Assembly (NCBI RefSeq): GCF_017302275.1
Contig: NZ_JAFLDR010000013.1
Coordinates: forward strand, 48,362-112,361
DNA: 64,000 bases
Direction: 5' to 3'
DNA from: Sulfuritalea sp.
Lineage (GTDB): Bacteria; Pseudomonadota; Gammaproteobacteria; Burkholderiales; Rhodocyclaceae
Below, in pieces: positions 43,198 through 53,104 of this stretch. The notes under the pieces are model-generated. The model did not search any database and had not been told where the DNA came from. It worked only from the letters and a program-made list of their open reading frames with translations. Made by a program: the position numbers and the translations under genes. Numbering within the stretch: the stretch's first letter is position 1; each line of letters begins with the position of its first letter.

Positions 43198-44433
43198 TCA
43201 ACTCCGGTAGTCGGCGTTGATCTTCACGTAATCGTAAGAGAAGTCGCAGGTCCACACGGTTGCGGTGGCCGAGCCGCGGCCGAGGTCGACGCTCACCGTG
43301 ATCTCGGCGTTCTTCATGATGCGCGAGCCGTCTTCCTCGCGGTAGCTGGCGGCACGCCCGCCGTTCTCGGAAACCAGCACCTCCTCGCTGCCCGAACCCA
43401 GCCAGACGCGCACGCCGGCGGCATCGAGGTCGGCTATGCCGGCATAGCCGATCGCGGCCAGTATCCGTCCGAGGTTGGGGTCGGAAGCGAAGAAGGCCGT
43501 CTTCACCAGTGGCGAATGGCCGATGGCATAGGCCACCTGGCGGCATTCTTCCGCCGTGGCGCCAGCGCCGACTTTCACCGTGATGAACTTGGTCGCGCCC
43601 TCGCCATCGCGCACGATGGCCTGCGCCAGCTCCTGCGCCACGCCGATCACCGCGTCGCGGAGCGCCGGCCAGTGCGGAGAGGCGGCATCGACCTCCAGCC
43701 CCGCGGCGCCCGTACTGATGACGACGAAGGAATCGTTGGTCGAGGTATCACCGTCAACCGTGATGCAGTTGAAGCTCTGGTCCGCCGCGTCCTTGGCCAG
43801 TTGGGCCAGCAGGCCGGCGGCAATCCCGGCATCGGTGGCGACGAAGCCGAGCATGGTCGCCATGTTGGGCCGGATCATGCCCGCGCCCTTGCTGATGCCG
43901 GTGACGGTGATGGTCTTGCCGCCCAGTTCGATGCGCCGCGAGGCGGCCTTGGCCACGGTGTCGGTGGTCATGATGGCGTGCGCGGACGCGTGCCAGTGGT
44001 CGGCCGCGAGATCCGCCTTCGCGGCCGGCAGCCCGGCGATCAGGCGCTCGACCGGCAGGTGTTCGAGGATCACGCCGGTGGAAAATGGCAGGACTTCGCG
44101 CGGCGCGCAGCCGAGCAGACCGGCCACGGCATCGCAGGTCGCACTCGCCGCGCGCATGCCTTGCTCGCCGGTGGCGGCATTGGCGATGCCGGTGTTGATC
44201 ACCAGCGCGCGCAGGCTACCATCGCCCGCCAGGTGCTCGCGGCAAAGCGTCACCGGCGCCGCACAGCAGCGATTCTGGGTGAACACCCCGGCGGCACGGC
44301 TGCCCGGCGCCAGTTCGACTAGCGTCAGGTCGCGCCTGTCCTTCTTGCGGATGCCGGCCTCGGCGGTGCCGAGGCGCACGCCGGCGACGGGGAACAGGGC
44401 TTCTGGGGCGGGAGTGGCGTAGTTGACGGGCAT
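43198..44433 (-). CDS. argJ: glutamate N-acetyltransferase / amino-acid acetyltransferase
   Basis: 411 residues from the ATG at 44433. The self-cleavage site is in [16 protein letters not shown], where the Thr of ATML becomes the new N-terminal nucleophile. [29 protein letters not shown] and [15 protein letters not shown] are conserved. It recycles acetyl groups in arginine synthesis, functionally linked to argH at 19869. A perfect 24-bp motif copy, read [11 protein letters not shown], replaces a usually variable loop. Confidence 0.95.
   Translation of the reverse strand: MPVNYATPAPEALFPVAGVRLGTAEAGIRKKDRRDLTLVELAPGSRAAGVFTQNRCCAAPVTLCREHLAGDGSLRALVINTGIANAATGEQGMRAASATCDAVAGLLGCAPREVLPFSTGVILEHLPVERLIAGLPAAKADLAADHWHASAHAIMTTDTVAKAASRRIELGGKTITVTGISKGAGMIRPNMATMLGFVATDAGIAAGLLAQLAKDAADQSFNCITVDGDTSTNDSFVVISTGAAGLEVDAASPHWPALRDAVIGVAQELAQAIVRDGEGATKFITVKVGAGATAEECRQVAYAIGHSPLVKTAFFASDPNLGRILAAIGYAGIADLDAAGVRVWLGSGSEEVLVSENGGRAASYREEDGSRIMKNAEITVSVDLGRGSATATVWTCDFSYDYVKINADYRS
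43553..43576 (+). repeat. dispersed 24-bp motif, copy 7 (in argJ, antisense)
   Basis: GCCGT-GGCG-CC-AGCGCCGACT-TTC, a perfect consensus copy on the strand opposite to argJ. Confidence 0.8.
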
Positions 44434-44501
44434 GGTGGCGGCCTGCGGAGTGGGTTCAAAGGAAAGCAGGCAGTTTAGCCGGCAACACCCTGCCAAGCAT
44501 C

Positions 44502-44525
44502 AAGAGTCGGCGCTGGAAGGACGGC
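44502..44525 (-). repeat. dispersed 24-bp motif, copy 8 (intergenic, reversed)
   Basis: On the minus strand GCCGT-CCTT-CC-AGCGCCGACT-CTT, between vapC and argJ. Confidence 0.7.
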
Positions 44526-44570
44526 GAATCCGGGCCGGAGATGCGGCCATCCCGCCAAATCCCGCAGCCC

Positions 44571-44987
44571 TTAACCCGGCGCCGACACTCGGGGGTCCAG
44601 CCCAAGACGGCGCGCGGTTTTGACAAAGCGCGCATCGAAGGTAGCGAGTCCGCTGCACAGACCGGACTGGGCAAGGTGCAAGGCGTCGGAGAAATCCAGT
44701 CCCTGTCGATACCAGACCAGTGCCTGGCCGACGGCGGCGGCGCGGTCGACGGTCAGGTTCTCGACCGCAAGCATGTCTTCGAACACGGCGGCGATATCGT
44801 CCGGCGGCATGCCGTAAGCGCCGCGCAGCACCCACTCGAGTTCCTCGATCACCGTCACCGGCACGAACAACCGGCTTCCCGACGACAGCAAGGCCTGGGC
44901 GCGCTTTCTTTGTGCTTTGGTCGCCGTGTCGGCATCGATTTCGACCGCAATGGCGCGTGCAAGGACATTGGTGTCCAGCGCGATCAT
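44571..44987 (-). CDS. PIN-domain ribonuclease toxin (VapC-like)
   Basis: 138 residues. The metal-binding acidic residues are at ALDTNVLARAI (Asp5), VIEELEWVLRG (Glu), DFSDALHLA (Asp) and ATFDARF (Asp), the complete PIN set. VapC toxins cut tRNA or rRNA. Its start overlaps the antitoxin stop by four bases (ATGA), the normal toxin-antitoxin arrangement. A diverged piece of the 24-bp motif core lies in its last codons. Confidence 0.88.
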   Translation of the reverse strand: MIALDTNVLARAIAVEIDADTATKAQRKRAQALLSSGSRLFVPVTVIEELEWVLRGAYGMPPDDIAAVFEDMLAVENLTVDRAAAVGQALVWYRQGLDFSDALHLAQSGLCSGLATFDARFVKTARRLGLDPRVSAPG

Positions 44988-45241
44988 GGCTTGCCCTGCT
45001 TCTTCGCCACCGCCAGGCCCTGCAAGTCTTCGACTGCCAGCGGCTTGCCGCGACGCTCGACGCGATCGAACAGGACCGAGGCCGGCTTTGTTTCCCCGGC
45101 ACTGGCGGAGCGCACCAGAATCCCTTCTCCATTCGGCGCCAGCTCAACGCGAACACGGGTACCCGGCGCAAGCGAGACCTGCCGGCAAAGCTCGGCGGGC
45201 AACACAACTTGCCGCTTGCCCGAAAGAATCATGGTGGTCAT
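44984..45241 (-). CDS. AbrB/MazE-type antitoxin (VapB-like)
   Basis: 85 residues from the ATG at 45241 with GGGAGG ideally placed. The N-terminal swapped-hairpin segment is MILSGKRQVVLPAELCRQVSLAPGTRVRVEL; the C-terminal tail is flexible and basic and would bind the toxin. It is expected to repress its own promoter, whose -35 region holds a direct repeat. Confidence 0.85.
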   Translation of the reverse strand: MTTMILSGKRQVVLPAELCRQVSLAPGTRVRVELAPNGEGILVRSASAGETKPASVLFDRVERRGKPLAVEDLQGLAVAKKQGKP

Positions 45242-45269
45242 GGCCGCCTCCCGATGAACGAATCGAGGC

Positions 45270-45310
45270 AGTATAGGCCAAACACCACTGCAGTTCAACG
45301 GCGTTCAACG
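45270..45310 (-). promoter_or_regulatory. vapBC promoter with direct repeats
   Basis: On the minus strand TTGAAC (45293-45298) and TATACT (45270-45275), spaced 17 bp. GTTCAACG occurs at 45293-45300 and again at 45303-45310 (plus-strand reading), overlapping the -35 box, and could be the antitoxin operator. Confidence 0.6.
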
Positions 45311-45422
45311 ACGGGCACGCCGTTGCCAAAACAACCGCGACCCTGACATCTTTCTACTGGCGGTGCGGCGATTGGACGATCTCTTCGCCGTCGGGACGGC
45401 CGGAGCACCGCCCCCCAACCGA

Positions 45423-48116
45423 CTAGGAATCGCCGAACACCAGCCGCCATAATTCCCGCACCGCCGTGACGCGGGCGCCGACTTCTTCCGGTGCGACGCG
45501 CGCCTTGGTGCCGTTCAGGCGCAACCCATGCTGCATGCGACGGTAATCGCGGTAGGCGTTGCGCACCGTCTCGGCCAGTTCGACCGGGATCAGGCCGGCA
45601 TCGGCGGCCATTTTCAGCAGCGCGATGTTGCCCTTGTTGCCGGTGAGCTCGTGGTGGGCGTGCGAATGGCCGAGCACCAGGTACTGGACGATGAATTCGA
45701 CATCGACCAGGCCGCCGGGGTCGTGCTTGAGGTCGAACACGGTGTCGCGCAGGTCACCGCGCGTGGCGTGGCTGTCCATCATCTTCTGCCGCATCTCGAC
45801 GATGTCCGCGCGCAGCTTGGCCTGGTCGCGCTGCTGACACAGCACCTCGCAGCGGATCTTTTCGAAAGCCTCGCCCACCGCCGGATCGCCGGCAGAGAAG
45901 CGGGCGCGCGTCAGCGCCTGGTGTTCCCAGACCCAGGCGGATTCGAGCTGGTACTTGCGGAAGGATTCCATGGAACTGACGACCAGACCCGATTCTCCGT
46001 TGGGCCGCAGCCGCAGGTCGGTTTCGAACAACTGGCCGGCCGCGGTCTGCGCCGAGAGCCAGGTGTTGAGCCGGGTGCCGAGCCGGCCGTAGTTCTCGCC
46101 GGCCTCCGGCGCCGGATCGTCGTAGAGGAAGACCAGGTCGAGGTCGGAAGCGAAGCCGAGTTCCTTGCCGCCCAGCTTGCCGTAGCTGATGACGGCGAAC
46201 TTGGGCTGCTCGACATGGCGCTTCAACATCTTCAGCCAGGCGCGCGCGAGTGCGGCATCGAGCAGGATATCGGCGAGTTCCGAGAGGTGGTCGGCGAGCC
46301 GCTCCACGGTATAGAGGCCTGCCACATCCTGTGCCAGCAGGCGGAATACCTGGGCATGGTGCGTCTCGCGCAACAGGTCCATCTGCCGTTCGGTGTCCGG
46401 CTCCAGTTCTTCCAGTTTCACCGCGAGCTGCCGGCGCACGCCGCTCCAGTCGGGCAGCACGTCGAGCAGGCGCGGGTCGAGCAGCTCGTCGAGCAGGATC
46501 GGGTGGCGTTGCAGGTACTCGGCGGCCCAACTGGAACTGCTGACCAGCTCCGCCACTTTCCTGAGTGCCTGCGGATACTGCTGCAGCAGGGCGAGGTAGG
46601 CGGCGCGGCGCGAGATGGATTCGAGCAGGTCAAGGCTGCGCGAGAGCGTGGCGTCCGGGTTGGGCATTTCCGCCGCCGCCTGGATCAACTGCGGTACCAG
46701 TGCGTCAAAGCGGTCGCGGATGCTGGCGGCTAGCTGCTGGTAGCGCGGCCCTTCGCGCAGCGCGGCGACGCGTGTCGCGGCTTCGCGCGGATTCCTGTAG
46801 CCAAGATTGGCGAACTCCTCGCCCTGGTCCTCTCCGCCCGCGCCGCGCCACATGCCGGCCAGCTTGTGCTCGCCGCGATTGGGGTCGGCGAACACCGCCT
46901 CGAAGTGGCGCGCGACGTTGGCGCGATGGTCGTCCAGTTCGACCAGCAGGCCCGCGAAGGAACCATAGCCCATGGCGCGCGCGACGCGCGCACGGTCGTC
47001 GGCGGCGGTGGGCAGCATGTGCGTCTGCGCATCGTCGATGTATTGCAGCCGGTGTTCGACGCGGCGCAGGAATTCGTAGGCGGCGGTCAGCTCGCCCACC
47101 GTCTCCGTGGCCAGCGTCGCACTTTCGGCCAGCAGCCGCAGCACGGAAAGAGTCGGCTTGATTTGCAGCGCCGGGTCGCGCCCGCCGCGAATCAGCTGGA
47201 ACACCTGGGCGATGAATTCGATCTCGCGGATGCCGCCTGGGCCGAGCTTGACGTTGTCGGCCTTGTCCTTCTTCGCCACTTCCTGGCGGATCTGCGCGTG
47301 CAGTTCGCGCATGGCGTTGATGGTGCCGAAGTCGAGGTACTTGCGGAAGACGAAGGGGCGGCGGATCGCCTCCAGCTCGTCCCAGCGCGAGTTTTCGCCA
47401 TTGCCCGCGCCCTCGCCCGTAAGCGGCCGCGCCTTGATCCAGGCATAGCGCTCCCATTCGCGGCCCTGGGTGACGAAATAGTTTTCCAGCATCTCGAAGG
47501 AACACACCAGCGGCCCGGAATCACCGTTGGGCCGCAGCCGCATGTCGACGCGGAACACCTGGCCGTCGGAGGTCGAGTCGGCGATGGCATTGATCAGCGC
47601 GCGGCCCAAGCGGGTGAAAAATTCGAAGTTGGAAATCGATCTGGCGCCATCGGTGTCGCCGTCTTCCGGATAGACGAAGATCAGGTCGATGTCCGAGGAC
47701 ACGTTGAGTTCCCGTCCGCCCAGCTTGCCCATGCCGACCACGATCAACTCCTGCGTCCGGCCGTCGGTGCCGCGCGGCGTGCCGTAGCGCTCGACCAGGC
47801 CCTGGGTGAGCACCCGCGTCGCCGCAGAAACCGCCAGTTCGGCGATCAGGGTCATGCCTTCGACCACCTCGCCCAGCGGCGCCAGGCCGCACAGGTCGCG
47901 CGTGGCGATGCGCGCGTAGGCGCGCTGCTTCAACTGGCGCAATACCGGCTTGAGGTTGGTTTCAGTCAGGGCTTGCTCGGCCAGCCAGGCCGACAGCTCG
48001 TCGGCGCTCACCGCCTGCTCCAGCGAGGCGTCGATTTCGGCGGCCAGCGCGGGCTTCGCGGCCAGCAGTCGTGCAAAGTAAGGGGATGTTTCGGCGATAA
48101 CGGCGCGTGAGGGCAT
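45423..48116 (-). CDS. glnE: bifunctional glutamine synthetase adenylyltransferase/deadenylylase
   Basis: 897 residues. Two nucleotidyltransferase domains: VVGMGKLGGRELNVSSDIDLIFVYPEDGDTDG (about 145-180) and VISYGKLGGKELGFASDLDLVFLYDDPAPEAG (about 640-670), each with G-S/A-D-x-D-L metal-binding Asp pairs. Each is followed by a helical regulatory segment. It modifies GlnA according to PII state. The length is slightly below the E. coli enzyme. A 24-bp motif copy lies near the C-terminus, read EEVGARVTAV. It diverges from the YhdP-like gene with a 71-bp spacer. Confidence 0.96.
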   Translation of the reverse strand: MPSRAVIAETSPYFARLLAAKPALAAEIDASLEQAVSADELSAWLAEQALTETNLKPVLRQLKQRAYARIATRDLCGLAPLGEVVEGMTLIAELAVSAATRVLTQGLVERYGTPRGTDGRTQELIVVGMGKLGGRELNVSSDIDLIFVYPEDGDTDGARSISNFEFFTRLGRALINAIADSTSDGQVFRVDMRLRPNGDSGPLVCSFEMLENYFVTQGREWERYAWIKARPLTGEGAGNGENSRWDELEAIRRPFVFRKYLDFGTINAMRELHAQIRQEVAKKDKADNVKLGPGGIREIEFIAQVFQLIRGGRDPALQIKPTLSVLRLLAESATLATETVGELTAAYEFLRRVEHRLQYIDDAQTHMLPTAADDRARVARAMGYGSFAGLLVELDDHRANVARHFEAVFADPNRGEHKLAGMWRGAGGEDQGEEFANLGYRNPREAATRVAALREGPRYQQLAASIRDRFDALVPQLIQAAAEMPNPDATLSRSLDLLESISRRAAYLALLQQYPQALRKVAELVSSSSWAAEYLQRHPILLDELLDPRLLDVLPDWSGVRRQLAVKLEELEPDTERQMDLLRETHHAQVFRLLAQDVAGLYTVERLADHLSELADILLDAALARAWLKMLKRHVEQPKFAVISYGKLGGKELGFASDLDLVFLYDDPAPEAGENYGRLGTRLNTWLSAQTAAGQLFETDLRLRPNGESGLVVSSMESFRKYQLESAWVWEHQALTRARFSAGDPAVGEAFEKIRCEVLCQQRDQAKLRADIVEMRQKMMDSHATRGDLRDTVFDLKHDPGGLVDVEFIVQYLVLGHSHAHHELTGNKGNIALLKMAADAGLIPVELAETVRNAYRDYRRMQHGLRLNGTKARVAPEEVGARVTAVRELWRLVFGDS
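45463..45486 (+). repeat. dispersed 24-bp motif, copy 9 (in glnE, antisense)
   Basis: GCCGT-GACG-CG-GGCGCCGACT-TCT, on the strand opposite to glnE. Confidence 0.65.
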
Positions 48117-48187
48117 CGGTTAGAATTTGTACATGCTGAACGCTGTGACCGCCCCATTCTAGCTCGGGCGAGGGCGCAGCCCCTTCC

Positions 48188-51100
48188 ATGTCCGCTTCCA
48201 GAGCCGCCACGTCCATCATTTCGCACCCGTTGTCCCGCCTGCGCCGCGCCGCAAACGCCCATCCCCGGCTGGCGGTCGCGGCGCGCGTGCTGATGTGGGC
48301 GCTGACTCTGTCCTATTTCGCCTTCGCGCTGCTGCTGCTGGCGCTGCGCTACGCGATCCTGCCGCAGATCGAAAGCTACCGCGGCGACGTCGAACGGATG
48401 ATCTCGACCTCCATCAACCGCCCGGTCGGAATACGCAGGATCGAGGCGCACTGGGCCGGCCTCAGACCGGCGCTGAGCCTGGAGGGCTTCGAAATCCGCG
48501 ACGCGCAGGGGCGGGCAGCGCTGGGCTTCGACCAGGTGGACGCCGAACTGTCGTGGAGCTCCCTGTGGCATCTGGAACTGCGCCTGGCGCTGCTCGAACT
48601 CGATGCGCCCAACCTGCTGCTGCGCCGCGACCGTGACGGACGGCTGTTCGCTGCCGGCCTGGAAATCACCCCGCAGCCGGGCGACGAGGAAGGCTTCGCC
48701 GACTGGCTGCTGACGCAGGAGCGCGTAGTGATCCGCGACGCCGGCATCACCTGGCTCGATGAACTGCGCGGCGCACCACCGCTGGAATTGAAGCACCTCA
48801 ATTTCCAGCTCGACAACAGCGGCAGCCGACACCGCTTCGGCCTTACCGCCGATCCGCCCCGCCAGCTTGCGGCGCGCGTCGACATCCGCGGCGATTTCCG
48901 CGGCCGCGACCTCGACCAGTTCCAGGCCTGGAAGGGCGATGCCTACGCCGAGCTGGACTATGCCGACCTCGCCGGCTGGCGTGCCTGGGTCGATTACCCG
49001 CTGGCGCTGCCGCAAGGCAGCGGCGCACTGCGACTGTGGCTGGGCTTCGCCAGCAAGCAACTGACCTCGGCCACGGCCGACGTGCGCCTGGCCGATGTGC
49101 GCCTGCGACTGCGCCCCGACCTGCCCGAACTCGACCTTGTGCTGCTCGACGGACGCTTCGGCGGACGCCGGCTCGACGGCGGCTTCGAAGCCGAACTCAA
49201 ACACCTGGCGCTGGCCACCCGAGACGGCCTGACGCTGCAGCCGACCGACCTCAAGCTGACCTGGCAGGAGGCGGCCGCCAACCGTCCTTCGCGCGGCGCG
49301 GCGACGGCCAATGGGCTGGATCTGGACGCGCTGGCCCGCCTTGCCTCGCACCTGCCGCTGAGCGACGTGAATCGCGCCCGCCTGGCTCGCCACGCGCCGC
49401 GCGGACGCGTGTTCGACCTCAAGCTGGATTGGCAGGGCACGCCGGAAAACGTCGGTGCCCCTGAAAAGTGGAGCGTCAAGAGCCGTTTCGAAGGCCTCGG
49501 CATGACCGCGCTGGGCCCGGTGCCCGGCATCTCCGGCGTCAATGGCCGCGTCGAGGGCGACGAAAAGGGCGGTCGGCTGACGCTGGACGGGCAGAAGGCC
49601 CTGTTCGAACTGCCCGCCGTGTTCGCCGAACCCAAGCTGGAGCTGGAAGCCTTTTCCGCCGAGCTCGACTGGAAAGCGGCCGCGGGCGACCTGCGGGTGC
49701 GTTTGCAGAAGGCCGCCTTCCACAACAAGGATGCCGCCGGTGAAGCCAGCGGCGAGTGGCACGCGCTACCCGCCGGCCCCGGCCGCATCGACCTCGGCGC
49801 AAAACTCACGCGCGGCAGCGGCGAAGCAGTCTGGCGCTACATGCCGCTGGGCGTCGGCAAGGATGTGCGCGAATGGCTCCATGGCGCCATCATCGGCGGC
49901 AAGGCCAACGACGTGACGCTCAAGCTGAAGGGCGATCTTGTCCACTTCCCCTTCCGCGACGGCATGCAGGGACTGTTCGAAGTACGCGGCAGGTTCATCG
50001 ACGCCGGCCTGCGCTATGCCGGGAGCTGGCCGGTGATCGACGGCATCGAAGGCGAACTGCTGTTTTCCGGCCAGCGCATGCTGATCACCGGCAAGCGCGG
50101 CCGCATCTTCGGCGTCGCCCTGCGCGAGGTCCGCGCCGAGATCGCCGACCTCGAAGAGCAGGATGAACTGCTGACCGTCACGGGCAAGGCGAACGGCCCC
50201 ACCGCCGACTTCCTTCGTTTCATCGAGGCCAGCCCGGTCGGCGAACGCATCGACCATTTCACCGAGGACATGAAGGCAGAAGGCAACGGCGAACTTGACC
50301 TCAAGCTTGGCCTGCGCCTGCGCAGGCTGGACAGCTCCAAGGTCGAGGGCAGCTACCGCTTCGACGGCAACCGCCTGACCGTGGACAGCGACCTGCCACC
50401 GCTGGGCGAAGTGCGTGGCTCGCTGAAGTTTTCCGCCGACCATCTCGAGGCGCGCGGCATCCGCGGCACCCTGCTCGACTCGCCGCTGAGCGTGGACCTG
50501 CGAACGACGGGCGACGGCAACGTGCAGGTCAATGCCGCCGGCGAGATCAACGTCGCGACCCTGCGCCGCCGGTTTCCGCACCCGGTATTCGATGACCTCG
50601 CGGGCGGCAGCAAGTGGACCGGCAGCGTGCGTGTGCGCAAGAAGTCGGCCGAAGTGAAGCTGATGTCGAACCTGGTCGGATTGTCCTCCAGCCTCCCCCC
50701 GCCCTTCAACAAGCCGGCCACCGACGCCATGCCGATCAGCTTCGAGCGCAAGGCGGCGCCGGAATCATCGGCGCGTCCCGCAGGGCGACCGGCCGCCGTG
50801 CCGCGGGCGCCGACTTCCAGGGACACCGGCCCTGCCCCGGCTGCAAGCGCGCCAGCCCCGACCCAGGACCTGCTGGAACTCAATCTCGCCCGCGCGCTGC
50901 GCGTGCAAATTGTGCGCCGCCATGACAGCAGCCCGCCCGCGATCGTGCGCGGCGTGGTCGCCGTCGGCGACAGCGGCGCCAGCCTGCCGGATCGCAACCT
51001 GCTGGTCGCCGTCAACCTGCCGCGCATCGACGCGGATTTCTGGCGGCGCCTGCTGACCGCGCCGAAGAACGGCAACGGCGCCGCCGAGTCACCATTGCCA

Positions 51101-52186
51101 GCCTTGCCCGCGCTGCAGTTCGACTTGCGCACATCCGAACTGAATGTCCATGACAAGGCATTTAATGACGTACGCATCGCCGGCGGCCGGGCCGACGACG
51201 CCGCCAGCACCCGCTTCGAGCTGAGGAGCCGCGAACTGGCGGGCAATTTCGAATGGAACAGCGCCGGCGAAGGCAAGCTGACGGGCCGCATCGCCCAGCT
51301 CGCGGTACCGGAATCAATCGCCAATCCGGCGACGCTGCAAGCCAGGACCAGCGAGGTGATCGACCACATTCCGGCGCTCGACATCACGGTCGACCAGCTT
51401 TCCTACAAGGACCGCGCGCTAGGCACGGTGCGCGTCGCGGCGGAAAACAGGGACGACGGCTGGAACGCCCGGATCGAGATGAAAAATGACGATGGCACGC
51501 TGGATGCCAGCGGCCGCTGGCGGCGCAGCCCCACGCTGCCCGACACCCGCGTCGACTTCAAGTTCGCGGCGAAGAGCATCGAGAAACTGCTGGCGCGCAT
51601 CGGCCACCCGGACGCCGTGCGGCGCGGCAACGCCAGCCTGGCGGGGAACCTGTCGTGGAACGGCACGCCGTTCACCATCGACTACCCCTCGCTCGGCGGC
51701 AACCTCAAGCTCGACGCCGCCAACGGCCAGTTCGTCAAGCTCGAACCCGGCGTCGGCCGGCTGCTGGGCGTGCTCAGCCTGCAATCGCTGCCGCGCCGGA
51801 TCACGCTGGATTTCCGCGACATCTTCAGCGAGGGTTTCGCCTTCGACAGCATCGGCGGCCAGTTCGCCGTCGCGCGCGGCGTGATGGAAACGAAGGACTT
51901 GCAGATCCAGGGCCCCTCGGCGAAGGTGCTGATGAGCGGCACGGTCAACCTGGGCAAGGAGACACAGGACCTCAAGGTGCGCGTGCAACCCGCCGTGGGC
52001 GAGACGATCGCGGTCGGTGCCATGCTCGCCAACCCGATCGCCGGCGCCGTGGTCTGGGCGGCGCAGAAGATATTCAAGGACCCGCTCGACCAGGCCTTCG
52101 CCTTCGAGTATGGGGTGACCGGCAGTTGGGTGGATCCCAAGGTCGAGAAACTCGGCCAGCAGAAACCCGCGGAGGAAGGCAAATGA
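48188..52186 (+). CDS. YhdP-family AsmA-like giant envelope protein
   Basis: 1332 residues. One N-terminal membrane segment (VLMWALTLSYFAFALLLLALRYAIL) and a long beta-rich periplasmic body with VGIRRIEAHWAGLRPALSLEGFEI at the front (DUF3971/AsmA-like) and GGNLKLDAANGQFVKLEPGVGRLLGVLSLQSLPRRITLDFRDIFSEGFAFDSIGG near the end, the hallmark of the YhdP family. Such proteins bridge the periplasm and help move phospholipids to the outer membrane. A Pro/Ala-rich segment at about 860-895 contains a 24-bp motif copy, read AVPRAPTS. Normal size for the family. Confidence 0.92.
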   Translation: MSASRAATSIISHPLSRLRRAANAHPRLAVAARVLMWALTLSYFAFALLLLALRYAILPQIESYRGDVERMISTSINRPVGIRRIEAHWAGLRPALSLEGFEIRDAQGRAALGFDQVDAELSWSSLWHLELRLALLELDAPNLLLRRDRDGRLFAAGLEITPQPGDEEGFADWLLTQERVVIRDAGITWLDELRGAPPLELKHLNFQLDNSGSRHRFGLTADPPRQLAARVDIRGDFRGRDLDQFQAWKGDAYAELDYADLAGWRAWVDYPLALPQGSGALRLWLGFASKQLTSATADVRLADVRLRLRPDLPELDLVLLDGRFGGRRLDGGFEAELKHLALATRDGLTLQPTDLKLTWQEAAANRPSRGAATANGLDLDALARLASHLPLSDVNRARLARHAPRGRVFDLKLDWQGTPENVGAPEKWSVKSRFEGLGMTALGPVPGISGVNGRVEGDEKGGRLTLDGQKALFELPAVFAEPKLELEAFSAELDWKAAAGDLRVRLQKAAFHNKDAAGEASGEWHALPAGPGRIDLGAKLTRGSGEAVWRYMPLGVGKDVREWLHGAIIGGKANDVTLKLKGDLVHFPFRDGMQGLFEVRGRFIDAGLRYAGSWPVIDGIEGELLFSGQRMLITGKRGRIFGVALREVRAEIADLEEQDELLTVTGKANGPTADFLRFIEASPVGERIDHFTEDMKAEGNGELDLKLGLRLRRLDSSKVEGSYRFDGNRLTVDSDLPPLGEVRGSLKFSADHLEARGIRGTLLDSPLSVDLRTTGDGNVQVNAAGEINVATLRRRFPHPVFDDLAGGSKWTGSVRVRKKSAEVKLMSNLVGLSSSLPPPFNKPATDAMPISFERKAAPESSARPAGRPAAVPRAPTSRDTGPAPAASAPAPTQDLLELNLARALRVQIVRRHDSSPPAIVRGVVAVGDSGASLPDRNLLVAVNLPRIDADFWRRLLTAPKNGNGAAESPLPALPALQFDLRTSELNVHDKAFNDVRIAGGRADDAASTRFELRSRELAGNFEWNSAGEGKLTGRIAQLAVPESIANPATLQARTSEVIDHIPALDITVDQLSYKDRALGTVRVAAENRDDGWNARIEMKNDDGTLDASGRWRRSPTLPDTRVDFKFAAKSIEKLLARIGHPDAVRRGNASLAGNLSWNGTPFTIDYPSLGGNLKLDAANGQFVKLEPGVGRLLGVLSLQSLPRRITLDFRDIFSEGFAFDSIGGQFAVARGVMETKDLQIQGPSAKVLMSGTVNLGKETQDLKVRVQPAVGETIAVGAMLANPIAGAVVWAAQKIFKDPLDQAFAFEYGVTGSWVDPKVEKLGQQKPAEEGK
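50795..50818 (+). repeat. dispersed 24-bp motif, copy 10 (in CDS)
   Basis: GCCGT-GCCG-CG-GGCGCCGACT-TCC, in frame as AVPRAPTS in a disordered stretch of the YhdP-like protein. Confidence 0.65.
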
Positions 52187-52189
52187 ACG

Positions 52190-52283
52190 ACTTGTCCCCC
52201 AACCCCTTTTCCAGGCATGGGGGTGAGCGCGACGCGCCGTGCTCGCAGGCCCCTGGAGTGCCTGCCTTGGGGCGGTCCGGCGG
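52190..52283. repeat. C/G-rich dispersed repeat, intergenic copy
   Basis: About 95 bp: CCCCCAACCCCTTTTCCAGG, then GGGGGTGAGCG, and at the far end GCCTTGGGGCGG followed by CCGGCGG. The reverse complement of 59287-59380 inside hrpA has the same order of blocks at similar spacing. It fills the spacer between the YhdP-like gene and the amidase gene. Confidence 0.65.
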
Positions 52284-52289
52284 CAAGCC

Positions 52290-53084
52290 ATGAAGCTGGC
52301 TGCCGTGCAAATGATCTCGGGGCCCGACGTGGCACCCAACCTGGAAACCGCCGGCCGCTTGATCGCCGAAGCGGCGACGGCGGGCGCGCGACTGGTGGCG
52401 CTGCCCGAGTACTTTCCGCTGATCGGCGCGAGCGACGCAGACCGCCTTGCCGCGCGCGAGCGCGACGGCAGTGGCCCGATCCAGGATTTCCTCGCCGCGG
52501 CGGCGCAGAAGCACGGGTTGTGGCTGGTCGGCGGTTCGATCCCCCTGCTGGCCGACGATCCGGCGAAGCTGCGCAACTCCTGCCTGGTGTACGACCCCGC
52601 AGGCCGGCGCGTCGCGCGCTACGACAAGATCCACTTGTTCGGCTTCCGCAAGGGCGCGGAAGCCTACGACGAGGCGGCGACCATCGAGCGCGGCAACCAG
52701 GTCGTGGCCTTCGATACGCCACTCGGGCGCGTTGGCCTGGCCATCTGCTACGACCTGCGCTTTCCCGAGCTGTTCCGCGCCCTGGGTACCCTTGATCTGC
52801 TGGTGCTGCCCGCCGCCTTCACCGAGACCACCGGCCGCGCCCACTGGGAAATGCTGCTGCGCGCGCGCGCCGTCGAGAACCAGTGCTACGTGCTGGCCGC
52901 GGCGCAAGGCGGGCTGCACCCCACGGGGCGCATGACGCACGGCAATTCCATGGTGGTCGATCCCTGGGGCGAGGTGGTCGCACGCATGGACAAGGGCGAG
53001 GGCATCGTCGTCGCCGACTTCGACCCGCAGCGCATCAGTGACACCCGCGCCAGCCTGCCGGCGCTGAAACATCGCATACTGTAG
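52290..53084 (+). CDS. nitrilase-superfamily carbon-nitrogen hydrolase
   Basis: 264 residues from the ATG at 52290. The Glu-Lys-Cys triad is visible: ALPEYFPL (Glu), [10 protein letters not shown] (Lys) and [15 protein letters not shown] (Cys). The sequence resembles the Nit1/YafV-NIT branch (omega-amidase or deaminated-glutathione amidase), which repairs by-products of transaminases acting on glutathione or glutamine. A weak ribosome-binding sequence precedes the ATG. It is followed by tldD after 20 bp, a frequent pairing in betaproteobacteria. Confidence 0.9.
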   Translation: MKLAAVQMISGPDVAPNLETAGRLIAEAATAGARLVALPEYFPLIGASDADRLAARERDGSGPIQDFLAAAAQKHGLWLVGGSIPLLADDPAKLRNSCLVYDPAGRRVARYDKIHLFGFRKGAEAYDEAATIERGNQVVAFDTPLGRVGLAICYDLRFPELFRALGTLDLLVLPAAFTETTGRAHWEMLLRARAVENQCYVLAAAQGGLHPTGRMTHGNSMVVDPWGEVVARMDKGEGIVVADFDPQRISDTRASLPALKHRIL

Positions 53085-53104
53085 ATACTTTCCGGGACCA
53101 GACC

